From: Candidatus Latescibacterota bacterium
GTDB taxonomy: Bacteria > Latescibacterota > UBA2968 > UBA8231
Direction of reading: 5' to 3'
DNA length: 32,202 nt
Assembly (NCBI GenBank): GCA_022825185.1
Contig: JAJDYK010000029.1
Coordinates: forward strand, 1 to 32,202
Positions 1 to 8,633 of the stretch are shown one piece after another (positions within the stretch are counted from its first letter, which is position 1; each line of letters begins with the position of its first letter). A program made the position numbers and the translations under genes. Under the pieces are notes generated by a model that was not told the origin of the DNA, did not search any database, and saw nothing but the letters and a program-made list of their open reading frames with translations.

Positions 1-707
1 CCAACCACATCGGTCGCCTCGGCAGCTATGTGGAGCGCATCGCCGAAGCGAACATGATCGGCCTGCTCTGCGCCAACTCGCACGGCGGCGGTGCCAGCGT
101 GGCCCCTTGGGGCGGTATCGCCGGGCGCTTGGCCACCAACCCGCTGGCGGGCGGCTGGCCCGACGGAGAAGGCGGAGCACTCGTGTTGGACATCACGACT
201 AGCGTGGTGGCCGAGGGCAAGGTGCGAGTCAAGCGCAACCGAGGGGAGCCGGTCCCCGAGGGATGGATCATCGACGCGGCTGGCCAACCATCGACGGACC
301 CGGCGGACTTTTACGACGAGCCGCGCGGCAGCCTCTTGCCCTTTGGCGGCGTCATGGGCCACAAGGGCTACGGGGTCGGGGTCGTGGTTGAGCTGTTGGG
401 CGGGGCGCTGAGCGGGGCGGGTTGTGCGCGGGGCCGGAAGGCACGGATCGGCAACGGCTGCTTCCTGCTGGTCATCGACATTGCGCGCTTCCAGCCGTTC
501 GCCGAGTACGCGGCCCAAGTGCGAGCATTCGCAGACTATTTGCGGTCCTCACCCAAGGCCGAGGGCGTCGATGCCATCCTGCTGCCCGGAGAGCTGGAAA
601 AGCGCGAGCGCGAGCGGCGACAGGCCGGTGTGACGGTCGAGGAAGAAACTTGGCGGCAAGTCCTCGATTGCGCTCATCGGGTCGGAGCCGTCCTGCCGAG
701 CGTTTAG
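1..707 (+). CDS. Ldh-family (malate/L-lactate/ureidoglycolate-type) NAD(P)-dependent dehydrogenase, 5'-truncated
   Basis: This is the C-terminal two thirds (about 235 residues) of a protein whose start lies upstream of the window; the open frame runs from base 3 to a TAG at 705-707. The first visible residues, NHIGRLGSYVE, match the family segment that carries a conserved active-site His. They are followed by the nucleotide-binding stretch APWGGIAGRLATNPLAGG and by LVLDITTSVVAEGKV, which are characteristic of the Ldh_2 (PF02615) fold rather than the classical Rossmann LDH/MDH. Family members oxidise 2-hydroxyacids such as malate, L-lactate, sulfolactate or ureidoglycolate in the cytoplasm. 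The substrate cannot be assigned here. The gene ends 18 nt before the ThDP enzyme gene and is probably co-transcribed with it, which would fit a 2-hydroxyacid to 2-oxoacid route. Family assignment is firm; substrate is open. Confidence 0.85.
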   Translation, partial: NHIGRLGSYVERIAEANMIGLLCANSHGGGASVAPWGGIAGRLATNPLAGGWPDGEGGALVLDITTSVVAEGKVRVKRNRGEPVPEGWIIDAAGQPSTDPADFYDEPRGSLLPFGGVMGHKGYGVGVVVELLGGALSGAGCARGRKARIGNGCFLLVIDIARFQPFAEYAAQVRAFADYLRSSPKAEGVDAILLPGELEKRERERRQAGVTVEEETWRQVLDCAHRVGAVLPSV

Positions 708-725
708 CACAAGGAGCACCATTTA

Positions 726-2360
<1,635 letters not shown>

Positions 2361-2371
2361 CGGCTCCCTGC

Positions 2372-3583
2372 TCAGTGGACAATCTGCATCAACCGCTGCG
2401 TCATGGACCCCTCTTGGGTCAGGGCGTAGATCACAGTGTTTACCGCAAACTGGAGTATGCGGGTCGCATCGCGTTCGGCGGCAAAGCCCATATACCCCCC
2501 AATACCCGAGTTGGCCCGAGGCACCGCCACTAGTCGCCCCTTGACGTACAAGCCTTTCACCACATTCCAGTAGTACGGATCGTCAAAACGCGAGGCACCC
2601 TGCGCGACGCCGTCTCCCAAGTCAAAATAGGCCGTGAATATCGGATGGTCTTCCCGCAGGCGTTCGGTGTAAAAATCGCGTCCCTTGATCAGCCCCCCGT
2701 ACTTTTCCAGAGCCTCCGTCCAAAATCCCTCAAAGTCGAATTGCTCAGCCATGACAAAACCCCCCGCCATCAGGTAGCGCGCCAGATTCTCCAACTCGTT
2801 TTCGTTGGGCTCGCCTTGGGAAATGACGATCGGCACCGTTAGAAAGCGATTGTCATCAAAGGTAAAGCTGCCGACCAACTCGGCTCGCAAGCCGGTCCAC
2901 TCGTTGAGCATATCGCGCAGGACGTCGATTTCCCGATTGTTAAACCCACCATCGACGACATTGGTCTGGGTTTCGGCCATATACGTGGCCGAGACCACGC
3001 GGGCGAATTTGACAAAGCCTTTGATCTCCTGCTTGTCGTTGGGGTCCTGTATCACCAAGGCGCGGTAGCGGCCCGTATCCATAGCATCGACATCCAGCAT
3101 CTCCAAGCCCATGTCGATTTTGTGCTCGGACGCGCGGCTGATTCCCAAGTTCGCGGTTACCCCCACAACCGGTTCCAGCGCCGCTTGGAGCCCCTGCGGG
3201 TTGCTCTGGCCAACTTGAAGCATATTCGCCATACCCGTCGAACGAGCGATGATGGCGCGCGTGGAGAACGCCGCGGTAGCTTGCACCTGATCCATGCGAG
3301 CGGCAGCAGCGCGCACTTGGCGACGGATCATCGGGCGCTTGCGTTGGGGAATCTTGCGCAATTCCAGCGCCTTGGTCAGGCGCGGTTGACGTTTGACGAA
3401 TTTGGTGGTTAGCGGCCGGGGCGCTTTTTCCGCCTGCTGCTGGAAGGGATTGAGCAGAACTAAGATCGCGTTCAGGAGCACGGCGATTCCCAGCGACAGC
3501 CAAAAACATTTGCGCAGCGGGCTGAGCAGGGCATTGAGATCCAAGCCAGCGGTAATGCGCGCAAAACGCGACGGTCGGTTCAT
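2372..3583 (-). CDS. DUF4159 domain protein, N-terminally membrane-anchored
   Basis: A 403-residue protein with a single hydrophobic segment at about residues 27-45 (CFWLSLGIAVLLNAILVLL). A basic Gln/Arg/Lys-rich linker (about 48-110) follows. The C-terminal region (about 190-400) has the DUF4159 (PF13709) hallmarks: a segment around LARYLMAGGFVMAEQFD and a later DHPIFTAYFDLGDG. The family adopts a glutamine-amidotransferase-like fold and usually sits near MoxR/von Willebrand-type or cell-envelope genes; no reaction is established. Topology predicts a periplasmic domain tethered to the inner membrane. The Gln/Lys/Arg-rich linker is reminiscent of TonB-like periplasm-spanning segments, but no TonB C-terminal domain is seen. 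The ATG at 3581-3583 has no clear Shine-Dalgarno, so the start is uncertain. The gene is monocistronic and convergent with the ThDP enzyme. Confidence 0.7.
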   Translation of the reverse strand: MNRPSRFARITAGLDLNALLSPLRKCFWLSLGIAVLLNAILVLLNPFQQQAEKAPRPLTTKFVKRQPRLTKALELRKIPQRKRPMIRRQVRAAAARMDQVQATAAFSTRAIIARSTGMANMLQVGQSNPQGLQAALEPVVGVTANLGISRASEHKIDMGLEMLDVDAMDTGRYRALVIQDPNDKQEIKGFVKFARVVSATYMAETQTNVVDGGFNNREIDVLRDMLNEWTGLRAELVGSFTFDDNRFLTVPIVISQGEPNENELENLARYLMAGGFVMAEQFDFEGFWTEALEKYGGLIKGRDFYTERLREDHPIFTAYFDLGDGVAQGASRFDDPYYWNVVKGLYVKGRLVAVPRANSGIGGYMGFAAERDATRILQFAVNTVIYALTQEGSMTQRLMQIVH

Positions 3584-3785
3584 AGGTCGTTATCCGGCCT
3601 GGTCGTCCGCACGAGGCGGCCCGTTCGAGTCGTACTGCCTTCGGGATTTCCCCGATAATATAGAAAATTACTAACGCGTGGCAGGAAGGATGGACGGGTG
3701 CGACGGCTCGCACAAAGAGGCTGTTGACCGGGAGAAGACCCTAGGCGTAACTAAATACTATCGGCTGATGCTCGCGTGATATATC

Positions 3786-3818
3786 TATAGCTATATATTA
3801 ATCGCCAAAAAAGGAGGG
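3786..3818 (+). promoter_or_regulatory. AT-rich palindrome and strong ribosome binding site ahead of the VapB-type gene
   Basis: The perfect 10-bp palindrome TATAGCTATA (3786-3795) sits in a very AT-rich patch in otherwise GC-rich DNA. It is followed by AAGGAGGG at 3811-3818, five bases before the ATG at 3823. VapB/MazE-fold antitoxins normally repress their own promoter through such palindromes, so this is a candidate operator (inference). The rest of the 3584-3822 gap holds only a weak promoter-like TTGACC at 3724-3729 without a good -10 at standard spacing. Confidence 0.4.
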
Positions 3819-3822
3819 ACCA

Positions 3823-4071
3823 ATGACCAAGACGGCAAAACTATTTTGGACTGGGCGCTCTCAGGCCGTTCGGCTGCCAAAGGAATTCCGCATGGACGGC
3901 GAGGAAGTGCGCATTCGCAAGCAGGGAGTGGCCGTGGTCCTCGAACCCGTTGTCACGGATTGGGCGTGGCTCGATTCTATCCAAGAGAAATTTTCGGAAG
4001 ATTTCTTGGCCGCAGGCCGCAATCAGCCGCCGCATCAAATCCGGCCAGCCCTCGATACCGCCTTTGAGTAA
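3823..4071 (+). CDS. vapB: Orphan VapB-type (SpoVT-AbrB/MazE fold) antitoxin
   Basis: An 82-residue protein beginning MTKTAKLFWTGRSQAVRLP. The pattern K-L-F-x-x-G-R-S-Q-A-V-R-L-P-K-x-F-R, then a short strand pair (EVRIRKQGVAVVLEP), is the DNA-binding swapped-hairpin domain of VapB antitoxins. The C-terminal W-x-x-L...KFSEDFLAAGRNQP is the usual toxin-binding tail. VapB normally neutralises a VapC PIN-domain RNase encoded immediately downstream, often with overlap. Here the next gene, 25 nt downstream, is a sulfatase, and no PIN-domain frame is present on either strand nearby. Start choice is secure (AAGGAGGG, spacing 5). It may be a relic that lost its toxin, a neutraliser of toxins encoded elsewhere, or a recruited regulator of the sulfatase gene (the last two are inference). 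Confidence 0.8.
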   Translation: MTKTAKLFWTGRSQAVRLPKEFRMDGEEVRIRKQGVAVVLEPVVTDWAWLDSIQEKFSEDFLAAGRNQPPHQIRPALDTAFE

Positions 4072-4096
4072 TGAGCCTAGAACAAAGGAACCCACC

Positions 4097-5587
4097 ATGA
4101 CCGACCGCCCCAGCATCCTCGTCATAATGACCGACCAACAGCGCGCCACGGCCAGCCACCTCTACGGCAACACCTTCTGCCAAACCCCGTCCATGGAACG
4201 CCTAGCTGCCGACGGCGTGCTCTTTGAAAACGCAATCACCCCGCACCCGCTCTGCGTGCCAGCGCGCATCTCGTTTTGGACCTCGCAGTTTCCCCACTCG
4301 CACGGCGGCCGGCGCAACCAGACCTTGATGCCCGCCGGTGCCACGCACGCCTGGCAACTCTGGAAGGAAGCTGGCTACGCCACGGGCCTGATCGGCAAAA
4401 ACCACTGCTTCCAGCGGGAGGAAGATTTGGCGCTCTTCGACGTGTGGAATGCCTTTACTCACGGCGGGCGCAACGAGGGGCCACAGACGCGGGGCATGGA
4501 CTGGTTCCGGCCAGAAGAAGGTCGCCGCAAAGTCGCCGCCGAGCACCGCCAACTCGCCCACCAGAACCCCCGCTTCAGCTACGGCACCTCCGAACTGCCG
4601 CTGGAAGACCACTCCACCGGCCTAATCGCCGGGCAGACAACGCGCTTTATCGAAAAGCACCAAGACCAGCCCTTTGCCCTGTGGGTTTCCTTTCCCGACC
4701 CACACGAGCCGTGGCTGTGCCCAGCCGAGTACGCATCCTTGTTCCCACCCTCGGCCATTGACCTGCCCCCCTGGCGCGACGACGAATTCGACGACGAGCG
4801 TGCGCCCGAGCGCAATCGGGTGCTCTACCAAATGCTGGGAGTGCGCCGCGACCCAATCGAAGACCTCTACGGCGTCATGGCCTCGTACTTTGGCATGGTG
4901 CGCTTTATCGACGACGCGCTCGGCCAGATCCTCGACAAGCTCGACGAACTGGAGCTGCGGGAGCAGACGATTGTGGTCTTTTGTTCGGACCACGGCGACT
5001 TCATGGGCGAACACGCCATGCAGTGCAAGGGCGGCGTTTTCTACGACAGCCTGACGCGCGTGCCGCTGATCGTCTCTTGGCCCGGACAGGTCGCCACCGG
5101 AGTGCGCGACCAGAGCATGGCCAATCTGATAGACGTAGTGCCGACGCTGTTGCACTTGCAGGGGTTAGAGCAGCCACGCTCAATGCACGGAACGCCGCTG
5201 CCCACCGCGACCGACGCTGCACCTCGGGACGCGACCTTTTCCGAATACGGCAGCGGAGGGCCGCTCTTTACCATGGCCGACTTGGAAAAACTGCCTCAAC
5301 CTTGGGGCCGCAAAACCCTGATCGACACCTTGCAGTGGCGCGAGGCGGCTGGTCGCTGCAAAATGGTTCGCACCCGCGAATGGAAGTACGTCCACGACCC
5401 CATGGGAGACCGCGACGAACTCTACGACCTCGTCGCCGATCCGAACGAGTTGGTCAATGTGATCGACGAGGAGCAACACCGCGACGCCCGCGACGCCATG
5501 CGCCTACGGCTAGCCGACTGGAGCATCAACACTGAGGACGGCCAGCCGGTGCCCTTGCCCGATCGCACTCACTACGAGCTAGCCTAA
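4097..5587 (+). CDS. Type I sulfatase (formylglycine-dependent arylsulfatase family)
   Basis: A 496-residue alkaline-phosphatase-superfamily hydrolase that cleaves sulfate esters. The Ca-binding N-terminal motif is ILVIMTDQQR (D13). The formylglycine-forming signature is CVPAR, with C53 as the residue matured to formylglycine. A second metal-site motif FCSDHGDFMGEH carries D298 and H299. A sulfatase C-terminal subdomain follows (KMVRTREWKYVHDP, then DELYDLVADPNEL). No signal peptide is visible at the chosen start, so it is probably cytoplasmic or exported by an unseen route. The open frame extends upstream to 3950, but that part lies inside the VapB gene. The ATG at 4097 follows AAAGGAA and starts directly at the conserved sulfatase N-terminus. 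No sulfatase-maturase gene is in the window. Such enzymes are abundant in bacteria that degrade sulfated polysaccharides. Confidence 0.88.
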   Translation: MTDRPSILVIMTDQQRATASHLYGNTFCQTPSMERLAADGVLFENAITPHPLCVPARISFWTSQFPHSHGGRRNQTLMPAGATHAWQLWKEAGYATGLIGKNHCFQREEDLALFDVWNAFTHGGRNEGPQTRGMDWFRPEEGRRKVAAEHRQLAHQNPRFSYGTSELPLEDHSTGLIAGQTTRFIEKHQDQPFALWVSFPDPHEPWLCPAEYASLFPPSAIDLPPWRDDEFDDERAPERNRVLYQMLGVRRDPIEDLYGVMASYFGMVRFIDDALGQILDKLDELELREQTIVVFCSDHGDFMGEHAMQCKGGVFYDSLTRVPLIVSWPGQVATGVRDQSMANLIDVVPTLLHLQGLEQPRSMHGTPLPTATDAAPRDATFSEYGSGGPLFTMADLEKLPQPWGRKTLIDTLQWREAAGRCKMVRTREWKYVHDPMGDRDELYDLVADPNELVNVIDEEQHRDARDAMRLRLADWSINTEDGQPVPLPDRTHYELA

Positions 5588-5641
5588 CGGCTCTTGCACA
5601 ATCGGAACCCTGCCGGTATTTTATTAATAGGTGTAGGGCAG

Positions 5642-5719
5642 TACACCTTCGGTGTAGATCGTAAAAGCCCAAGTGAGTGGTTAAGGAGCCACTCGAAGCC
5701 ACAAGGCTTCAAGCTTGGG
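5642..5719 (+). other. Structured RNA element: hairpin plus three-way junction in the leader region
   Basis: The sequence predicts a hairpin with stem 5642-5647/5651-5656 (TACACC/GGTGTA). A closed three-way junction follows: outer stem CCCAAG 5668-5673 with CTTGGG 5714-5719, first arm 5675-5682 with 5687-5694 (8 bp, one G-U), second arm GAAGCC 5695-5700 with GGCTTC 5705-5710. Every arm is fully paired, which is unlikely by chance. It lies between the sulfatase stop and the thrS attenuator leader peptide. It may be part of the thrS leader, an independent small RNA, or the structured end of a decayed IS200/IS605-type element; no TnpB remnant was recognised. Function unknown. Confidence 0.45.
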
Positions 5720-5733
5720 AACTGTCACACGCC

Positions 5734-5847
5734 ATGATTTCTGCTATTATCACAGTCGCTTCCGCACACAGCCTCAGCGGTCTCCCGTCGGGGCTGACGG
5801 CTACCACTACGACTACCACTACAACTACGACCATGTGCGCCGGATAG
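5734..5847 (+). CDS. Threonine-rich attenuator leader peptide of thrS
   Basis: A 37-codon frame: ATG at 5734, stop TAG at 5845-5847. Codons 24-33 (5803-5832) are ten consecutive threonine codons using all four ACN triplets; two further Thr codons lie upstream. The last residues before the stop are Met-Cys-Ala-Gly. It ends 30 nt before the terminator stem ahead of thrS, whose product charges tRNA-Thr. The layout matches amino-acid leader peptides such as ThrL, where ribosome stalling at uncharged codons controls a downstream terminator. The weak point is initiation: only GGGA at 5717-5720 resembles a Shine-Dalgarno. A good promoter-like pair (CTGTCA 5722-5727, 17 nt, TATTAT 5745-5750) would start the transcript after this ATG, so a promoter further upstream is needed, for example TTGCAC 5594-5599 with TATTTT 5617-5622. 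Confidence 0.72.
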   Translation: MISAIITVASAHSLSGLPSGLTATTTTTTTTTTMCAG

Positions 5848-5911
5848 CGACGGACTAAAGTTTACTCTGCAACCCCTCCCCGCTGTCGGCTACAATGACA
5901 GCGGGGTTTTT
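5839..5911 (+). promoter_or_regulatory. Transcription attenuator of thrS (competing antiterminator and terminator)
   Basis: The segment 5839-5849 (GCCGGATAGCG, containing the leader peptide stop codon) can pair with 5881-5890 (CGCTGTCGGC). This gives ten pairs, including two G-U, with one bulged A at 5844. That pairing consumes 5881-5887, which is seven of the ten bases in the 5' arm of the terminator, so the two structures exclude each other. A ribosome stalled early in the Thr run (5803-5832) leaves 5839-5849 free and allows the antiterminator. A ribosome that reaches the stop at 5845 covers it and the terminator forms. This is classical attenuation logic; the mechanism is inferred from sequence pairing only. 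Confidence 0.7.
5878..5911 (+). terminator. Intrinsic terminator in the thrS leader
   Basis: A perfect 10-bp GC-rich stem, CCCCGCTGTC (5878-5887) with GACAGCGGGG (5897-5906), closes a 9-base loop and is followed directly by TTTTT (5907-5911). It sits only seven bases upstream of the thrS ribosome binding site and well after the preceding sulfatase gene, so a regulatory (attenuator) role is more likely than termination of the sulfatase transcript alone. Confidence 0.85.
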
Positions 5912-5929
5912 CATGCCAAGGAGCGCGTC

Positions 5930-7843
5930 ATGCTGATTAAGGTCCCCCAAGGACAGGACATCGAATACCCCGGCGAGGGGACGCTCAAAGAAATCCTCGT
6001 CCAAGAGAACAAGGAGCTGTTAAAGCAATACATTGCCGCCCGCACCGGCGACGAGCGCATCGACTTCCACACCCAGCTCACCAGCGAGGCAGAAGTCGAG
6101 CTCATTCCCTGGGATGCGGACGAGGCCGCCTGGATCTACCGCCACAGCATGTCGCACGTGTTGGCGCAGGCCGTGCTGCGTCTCTTCCCAGACGCGCAAC
6201 TGGCGATCGGCCCGGCTATTGACGACGGCTTCTACTACGACTTCGACGTGGCCGAGCCTTTTACGCCCGAAGACTTGCAAAAGATCGAGCGGGAGATGAA
6301 GCGGGTCGTCAAGCAAAACCACAAATTCGAGCGGATCGATGTGGCGCGCCAAGAGGCGGAAGAGATGATCGCCAACGCTCCCTACAAACAGGAGATCCTC
6401 GCCGACTTGGAAGAGGGCCAAACCTTGTCCTTTTACAAAGACGGCGAGTTCACCGACTTGTGCCGGGGGCCGCACATGCTCGGCACCGGACAAGTCAAAC
6501 ACTTCAAGCTCCTGAGCGTAGCCGGAGCCTATTGGCGCGGCGACGAGAGCCGCAAGATGTTGCAGCGGATCTACGGCACGGCCTTTGCCACCCGCGAAGC
6601 CCTCGACCACCATCTGGCAATGTTGGAGGAGGCCAAAAAGCGCGACCACCGCACCCTGGGCAAGCAACTGGAGTTGTTCACCTTTGACGACGAAGTGGGG
6701 CCGGGGTTGCCCCTGTGGCTCCCCAAGGGAGCAGTGCTCATCGACGAACTGGAGGACTTGGCCCGCAAGACCGAACGCGAAGCCGGCTATCAGCGCGTGC
6801 GCACGCCGCACATCTGCAAGGAGTCCATATATCAGCGCAGCGGCCACTTGCCGTACTACGCCGAGTCCATGTTCCCACCCATGGAGTTGGAGGGGGTCAA
6901 GTACTACCTCAAACCCATGAACTGCCCCCACCACCACAAAATTTTCGCCGCGGCCCCGCGCTCGTACCGCGACCTGCCCTTGCGTCTAGCCGAGTATGGC
7001 ACCTGCTATCGCTACGAGCAGTCGGGCGAGTTGTTCGGCTTGATGCGGGTGCGCTCGTTGCAGATGAACGACGCACACATCTACTGCACGCTCGACCAAT
7101 TCGAAGAGGAATTCCTCGCCGTCTGCCAAATGTATCTGCGCTATTTCGAGCTGTTCGGCCTGGAGAATTACCTGATGCGCTTGAGCACCCACGCGCCCTC
7201 GGGGCTAGGGGCCAAGTACGTCGATGACCCCGAGCGGTGGCTCCGCACCGAGGACATGGTGCGCGGTGCCATGGCGCGGGGCGGGATCAACTACGAGGAG
7301 GTGCCCGACGAGGCCGCCTTCTACGGGCCCAAGATCGACGTCGAAGTTTGGAGCGCCATCGGGCGGCAGTTTACAATCGCCACCAACCAAGTCGATTTCG
7401 CCGTGCCCGGCCGCTTTGGCTTGACGTACACCAACGCGGCGGGCGAAGAGGAGACGCCCATCTGCATCCACCGCGCGCCGCTAGGCACACACGAGCGCTT
7501 TATCGGCTTCCTAATCGAACACTACGCCGGAGCCTTCCCAGTGTGGTTAGCACCCGTGCAAGCGGTCGTGCTGCCCATTGCCGAGCGCCACGCCGCGTAC
7601 GGAACCCAACTCCACCAGCAGCTCCTCGCTGCCGGAATCCGGGCCGAGCTCGACGCAGCCAGCGAGACCCTCAACAAGCGCATCCGCCAAGCGCAAACGC
7701 AGAAGGTGCCCTATATGCTGATCGCCGGGGACCGCGAAGTCGAAGAGGGCAAGGTGGCGATCCGGCAGCGATCCGGCGAACAGCTCGACCCGCTCCCGCT
7801 AGCTGAAGCCGTCGCGCTGATCAGCGCTGAGATCAGTAGCTAG
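5930..7843 (+). CDS. thrS: Threonine--tRNA ligase (threonyl-tRNA synthetase)
   Basis: A 637-residue class II aminoacyl-tRNA synthetase that attaches threonine to tRNA-Thr in the cytoplasm; full family length. The N-terminal TGS domain occupies about residues 1-62. The editing domain begins with the H-x-x-x-H pair in HSMSHVLAQ (H72, H76). The catalytic core has the three expected zinc ligands C332 (MNCPHH), H383 (NDAHIYC) and H514 (IHRAPLG), plus motif 2 around YRYEQSGELFGLMRVRS and motif 3 APLGTHERFIGFLIEHY. The anticodon-binding domain covers about 535-637. AAGGAG at 5918-5923 precedes the ATG by six bases. Expression is probably controlled by the Thr-leader attenuator upstream. The next gene starts five bases after the stop and may be translationally coupled. 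Confidence 0.97.
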   Translation: MLIKVPQGQDIEYPGEGTLKEILVQENKELLKQYIAARTGDERIDFHTQLTSEAEVELIPWDADEAAWIYRHSMSHVLAQAVLRLFPDAQLAIGPAIDDGFYYDFDVAEPFTPEDLQKIEREMKRVVKQNHKFERIDVARQEAEEMIANAPYKQEILADLEEGQTLSFYKDGEFTDLCRGPHMLGTGQVKHFKLLSVAGAYWRGDESRKMLQRIYGTAFATREALDHHLAMLEEAKKRDHRTLGKQLELFTFDDEVGPGLPLWLPKGAVLIDELEDLARKTEREAGYQRVRTPHICKESIYQRSGHLPYYAESMFPPMELEGVKYYLKPMNCPHHHKIFAAAPRSYRDLPLRLAEYGTCYRYEQSGELFGLMRVRSLQMNDAHIYCTLDQFEEEFLAVCQMYLRYFELFGLENYLMRLSTHAPSGLGAKYVDDPERWLRTEDMVRGAMARGGINYEEVPDEAAFYGPKIDVEVWSAIGRQFTIATNQVDFAVPGRFGLTYTNAAGEEETPICIHRAPLGTHERFIGFLIEHYAGAFPVWLAPVQAVVLPIAERHAAYGTQLHQQLLAAGIRAELDAASETLNKRIRQAQTQKVPYMLIAGDREVEEGKVAIRQRSGEQLDPLPLAEAVALISAEISS

Positions 7844-7848
7844 CGGCC

Positions 7849-8553
7849 ATGTTCCGCCGCACCCGCTACATCGCCGGAGTTTTCTGGCAATTTCGCTACT
7901 ATCTCCTTTGCACGGGGCTGGCGCTGGCCTTTTGGGACACCGCGCTGATCAAGCCGTTCCGCTTCTTTGTGGTGCTAGTCCACGAAGTCAACCACGCGGC
8001 AGCCGCCCTGATCACCGGCGGCGAGGTCCTCGAAATCCGCACCCATTGGAATGAGTCCGGGCACGCCCTGATCAAGGGGGGATTCTTCCCGCTGATTAGT
8101 GCGGCGGGCTACGTGGGATCGGCGCTGTGGGGGGCATTGCTGATGTACACCTCACTTTATCCGCAGGCGCAACGGTTGGTGTTGCTGTGCATTGGCGCGG
8201 CCTGCGCGGGGATGACCTTGATCTACACGCCGCTGGAGGCGGGGGGAGTTGATTTCGTACTGGGAATCGGCGGCGGATTGGTCCTGTGCCTCATGGCTTG
8301 TAAGTCGAAGCGGATGGCGAGCATCGGTGCAGTGTGGATGGGGGTGATGCTGTGCCTGTACAGTCTCTACGACTTCCGCACCGACCTGTGGTACTATACA
8401 GAGCGGACGGACGCCGGGATATTATCGGCCTATTGGGGAATAGATCCGTTGCAGGTGCCCTATCTGGCGTATCTGATCGCCTTAATTTGGGTGCTGGTGT
8501 CGCTATCGTGCATGTATCGGGCAATGCGCGCGGTGGCCCGCCAAAAAACGTGA
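7849..8553 (+). CDS. M50B-like membrane zinc peptidase
   Basis: A 234-residue polytopic membrane protein with a metallopeptidase motif near its N-terminus: VVLVHEVNHAAAALITGG (H45-E46-x-x-H49) at the end of a hydrophobic segment, as in the M50B-like family (PF13398). About six hydrophobic segments follow. M50 enzymes act in or at the membrane, and family members include site-2-protease-like regulators, but this small subgroup has no established substrate. A second metal ligand of the N-P-D-G type is not evident, so activity is uncertain. It starts five bases after the thrS stop, suggesting translational coupling to thrS, and no independent Shine-Dalgarno is clear. It is the last GC-rich gene before the AT-rich restriction-modification segment. 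Confidence 0.7.
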   Translation: MFRRTRYIAGVFWQFRYYLLCTGLALAFWDTALIKPFRFFVVLVHEVNHAAAALITGGEVLEIRTHWNESGHALIKGGFFPLISAAGYVGSALWGALLMYTSLYPQAQRLVLLCIGAACAGMTLIYTPLEAGGVDFVLGIGGGLVLCLMACKSKRMASIGAVWMGVMLCLYSLYDFRTDLWYYTERTDAGILSAYWGIDPLQVPYLAYLIALIWVLVSLSCMYRAMRAVARQKT

Positions 8554-8633
8554 CGCTACGTGGCTAGGACCTGATCGAAGTCGTATTGGAGCGCCTTTAT
8601 AAAGTTCATACACCAACGCCGTTTCAGACTATT

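Noticed and set aside
3950..4096. Upstream extension of the sulfatase frame to 3950
   Set aside because: It lies inside the VapB-type gene, has no ribosome site, and the ATG at 4097 begins exactly at the conserved sulfatase N-terminus.
5722..5750. Promoter-like pair CTGTCA (5722-5727) and TATTAT (5745-5750), spacing 17
   Set aside because: It would start the RNA after the leader peptide ATG at 5734 and leave no usable start codon in the Thr frame, so it was not listed as the thrS promoter although it remains a rival to the leader model.
5799..5862. Alternative Tyr/His-rich reading of the leader repeat in another frame
   Set aside because: That frame has no upstream start codon before the repeat, and the gene downstream is thrS, which matches the Thr frame.
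5588..5929. T-box riboswitch ahead of thrS
   Set aside because: No AGGGTGG-ACCGCG-type T-box sequence or Stem I pattern is present, and the terminator competes with a leader-peptide antiterminator instead.
6020..6937. Long open frames antisense to thrS and to other GC-rich genes
   Set aside because: They are shadows caused by codon bias in GC-rich coding DNA, with no ribosome sites or recognisable domains.
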